Part shown: positions 14,746 through 15,868 of the stretch, piece after piece
Layout: each line of letters starts with the position of its first letter
How positions within the stretch are numbered: position 1 is the stretch's first letter
Program-made: the position numbers and the translations under genes
The notes under the pieces: generated by a model
The model's database searches: none
Told to the model about the DNA's origin: nothing
The model's input: the letters and a program-made list of their open reading frames with translations, nothing else
DNA from: CAYSND01 sp964642235
GTDB taxonomy: Bacteria; Bacteroidota; Bacteroidia; Bacteroidales; UBA932
Assembly: GCA_964642235.1 (NCBI GenBank)
Contig: CAZXOP010000036.1
Span: 1 to 15,868 of the forward strand
Direction of reading: 5' to 3'
DNA length: 15,868 nucleotides

Positions 14746-14944
14746 TAATCAATTTGTAAATCATCGCCTGAAAAAGAAAACTTAATAGTTATAGATGCTG
14801 AAGTTGCCATCATATTCATTTCAGCAAGCCCCTTAACAGTTACTACCAGATCTTTTCAAGATTGATAGTCCCAAAATAACTGATTTTGTTAAAGATTATC
14901 AAAAGTAACAATATATTTCGGAATATTAAATAAGCGATCAGGAC
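14724..14944 (-). pseudogene. Possible decayed gene between folE and the ATPase
   Basis: The roughly 270-base gap between these genes holds three short minus-strand segments that read like protein in successive frames: LFNIPKYIVTFDNL (ending at a stop at 14889-14891), ISYFGTINLEKIW (ending at 14843-14845), and a longer piece at 14724-14855 with VVTVKGLAEMNMM and FSFSGDDLQIDYIYEK before a stop. Order and direction are consistent with one gene broken by two frameshifts. I recognise no family. Part of the third piece alone could be a 31-residue ORF from ATG 14819. The right arm of the inverted repeat lies in its last codons. Confidence 0.3.
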
Positions 14945-15553
14945 TTAAATATGCGAATGTAGGTTTGCTCCGATTAGGGCAATAAATTCACTACGGGTAC
15001 GGACATCTTTTAGAAAGGCACCGGTAAAAGCGGAGGTGGTGGTTACGGAGTTCTGTTTCTGGACACCCCTTATCTGCATACACATGTGAGATGCCTCTAT
15101 TACCACAGCTACTCCAAGTGGATTTAAAGTATTCTGAATACAGTCTCGAATCTGTACTGTTAATCTCTCCTGAACCTGAAGCCTGCGTGCATAACACTCC
15201 ACCACTCTTGCTACCTTACTTAATCCTGTAATGTAACCGTTAGGAATATAGGCAACATGGGCTTTCCCATAAAAAGGGAGAAGATGGTGTTCACAGAGCG
15301 AATAGAGCTCTATGTCTTTAACAATAACCATTTGGCGATAGTCTTCCTTAAACATAGCAGAGCGGATAATTTCAGCTCCATCTTGCTCATAGCCTTGAGT
15401 AAGAAACTGCATAGACTTAGCCATGCGTTTAGGGGTTTTAAGTAATCCCTCTCTTTCGGGATCTTCCCCTAAGAGTTTTAAAACCTCACGATAATGTTCG
15501 CTAAGTTTCTTAGTGGTCTCTGTATCAAACTCTTCAATTTTTGTAAAACCCAT
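14945..15553 (-). CDS. folE: GTP cyclohydrolase I
   Basis: A zinc enzyme (homodecamer in E. coli) that converts GTP to 7,8-dihydroneopterin triphosphate, the first step of folate (and of other pterin) synthesis. The zinc ligands are Cys87 and His90 in LCEHHLLPF and Cys158 in HMCM; His89 and His156 match the catalytic histidines of the E. coli enzyme. Further marks are REGLLKTPKRMAK near residue 34, GLSKVARVVECYARRLQVQERL near 110, and RGVQKQNSVTTTSAFTGAF near 162. At 202 residues it has the usual length of type I enzymes and is complete. It is transcribed away from the nucleosidase gene at 15645 from its own promoter, with no cotranscribed folate gene in the window. Confidence 0.97.
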   Translation of the reverse strand: MGFTKIEEFDTETTKKLSEHYREVLKLLGEDPEREGLLKTPKRMAKSMQFLTQGYEQDGAEIIRSAMFKEDYRQMVIVKDIELYSLCEHHLLPFYGKAHVAYIPNGYITGLSKVARVVECYARRLQVQERLTVQIRDCIQNTLNPLGVAVVIEASHMCMQIRGVQKQNSVTTTSAFTGAFLKDVRTRSEFIALIGANLHSHI

Positions 15554-15573
15554 CTTTTAATTATTTGAGACCG

Positions 15574-15605
15574 CAAAACTACTTAAAATGTTGTTAACTG
15601 CCAAT
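15574..15605 (-). promoter_or_regulatory. Putative folE promoter
   Basis: On the minus strand TAGTTTTG (15581-15574) matches TAnnTTTG. ATTG (15605-15602), 20 bases upstream, matches three of four -33 bases. The -7 box ends 20 bases before the folE ATG. Confidence 0.5.
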
Positions 15606-15644
15606 AAATTCTTAAATTAGAGCCTTGTAATAAAACTGTGAAGG

Positions 15645-15868
15645 ATGAAAAGAATATTATTTACTGCAGCGATTGAAGAGGAACTGATGTGCGCAAGGAT
15701 GGCATATCGGGAACTTTTCCAAGGTTATAAAGGTTTAGACGATACAGATTTAACTGTTGATTATCTTATAACCGGTATAGGTTCCACTTCGACCTCTTAC
15801 CACCTTACCAAAACATTAACATCTTCGGATTTTATCTATGACTTAGTTGTAAACATCGGTATTGCAGG
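15645..15868 (+). CDS. Nucleoside phosphorylase-family nucleosidase (partial)
   Basis: The reading frame from ATG 15645 (MKRILFTAAIEEE) stays open to the window end, giving about 74 residues. The pattern of a hydrophobic first strand with AAIEEE, then DYLITGIGSTSTSYHL, then YDLVVNIGIAG, matches the N-terminal half of the PNP/UDP phosphorylase superfamily, which includes MTA/SAH nucleosidase and futalosine hydrolase (MqnB). The order and the NIGIAG phrase fit futalosine hydrolase-like proteins of Bacteroidota best, but the specificity residues lie beyond the window, so I give no symbol. It diverges from folE across 91 bases. No clear TAnnTTTG box was found for it. Confidence 0.7.
   Translation, partial: MKRILFTAAIEEELMCARMAYRELFQGYKGLDDTDLTVDYLITGIGSTSTSYHLTKTLTSSDFIYDLVVNIGIA

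Overview
The window looks like a chromosomal segment of an AT-rich member of the Bacteroidota, most likely Bacteroidales. The evidence is Bacteroidota-type promoter boxes (TAnnTTTG) a few bases upstream of several genes, short leaders mostly without Shine-Dalgarno sequences, a lipoprotein with a typical lipobox, and gene families common in this phylum. A run of exactly 100 N (5847-5946) shows that this is a scaffolded draft or metagenome assembly. No tRNA, rRNA, CRISPR array or intact mobile element was found. No gene-free stretch exceeds 300 bases; the longest is the roughly 270-base gap at 14675-14944.

Layout. (1) 1-597: a broken remnant resembling the end of an Rhs/YD-repeat protein, running into a small lipoprotein gene. 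(2) 740-5288, plus strand: leucyl-tRNA synthetase (leuS), then two tandem YitT-family membrane proteins whose genes overlap. (3) 5389-6796, plus strand: a membrane protein N-terminus, the assembly gap, an AraC-type DNA-binding C-terminus, and an overlapping small stand-alone AraC-like protein. (4) 6831-9619, plus strand: the ribosome-binding ABC-F ATPase EttA, then alanine racemase. (5) 9622-11470, minus strand: rhamnulose-1-phosphate aldolase (rhaD) followed by the DNA polymerase III delta subunit (holA), convergent with alr. (6) 11530-13324, plus strand: an orphan HsdR-N/PD-(D/E)XK protein and the CCA-adding enzyme, diverging from rhaD. (7) 13385-14674, minus strand: an accessory AAA ATPase of the AAA_14/DUF4143 type with a clear promoter and an inverted repeat around its -33 box. 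(8) 14945-15868: folE (minus), diverging from a nucleosidase gene cut by the window end.

Most genes are housekeeping: tRNA charging (leuS), tRNA 3'-end synthesis (cca), translation control (ettA), cell-wall D-alanine supply (alr), replication (holA) and pterin/folate synthesis (folE). I see no complete new defence or biosynthetic system. The stretches most worth a second look are the Rhs-like remnant with its lipoprotein, the overlapping pair of HTH genes (one membrane-linked, one soluble), the orphan HsdR-N protein behind back-to-back promoters, and the inverted repeat that holds the ATPase promoter.
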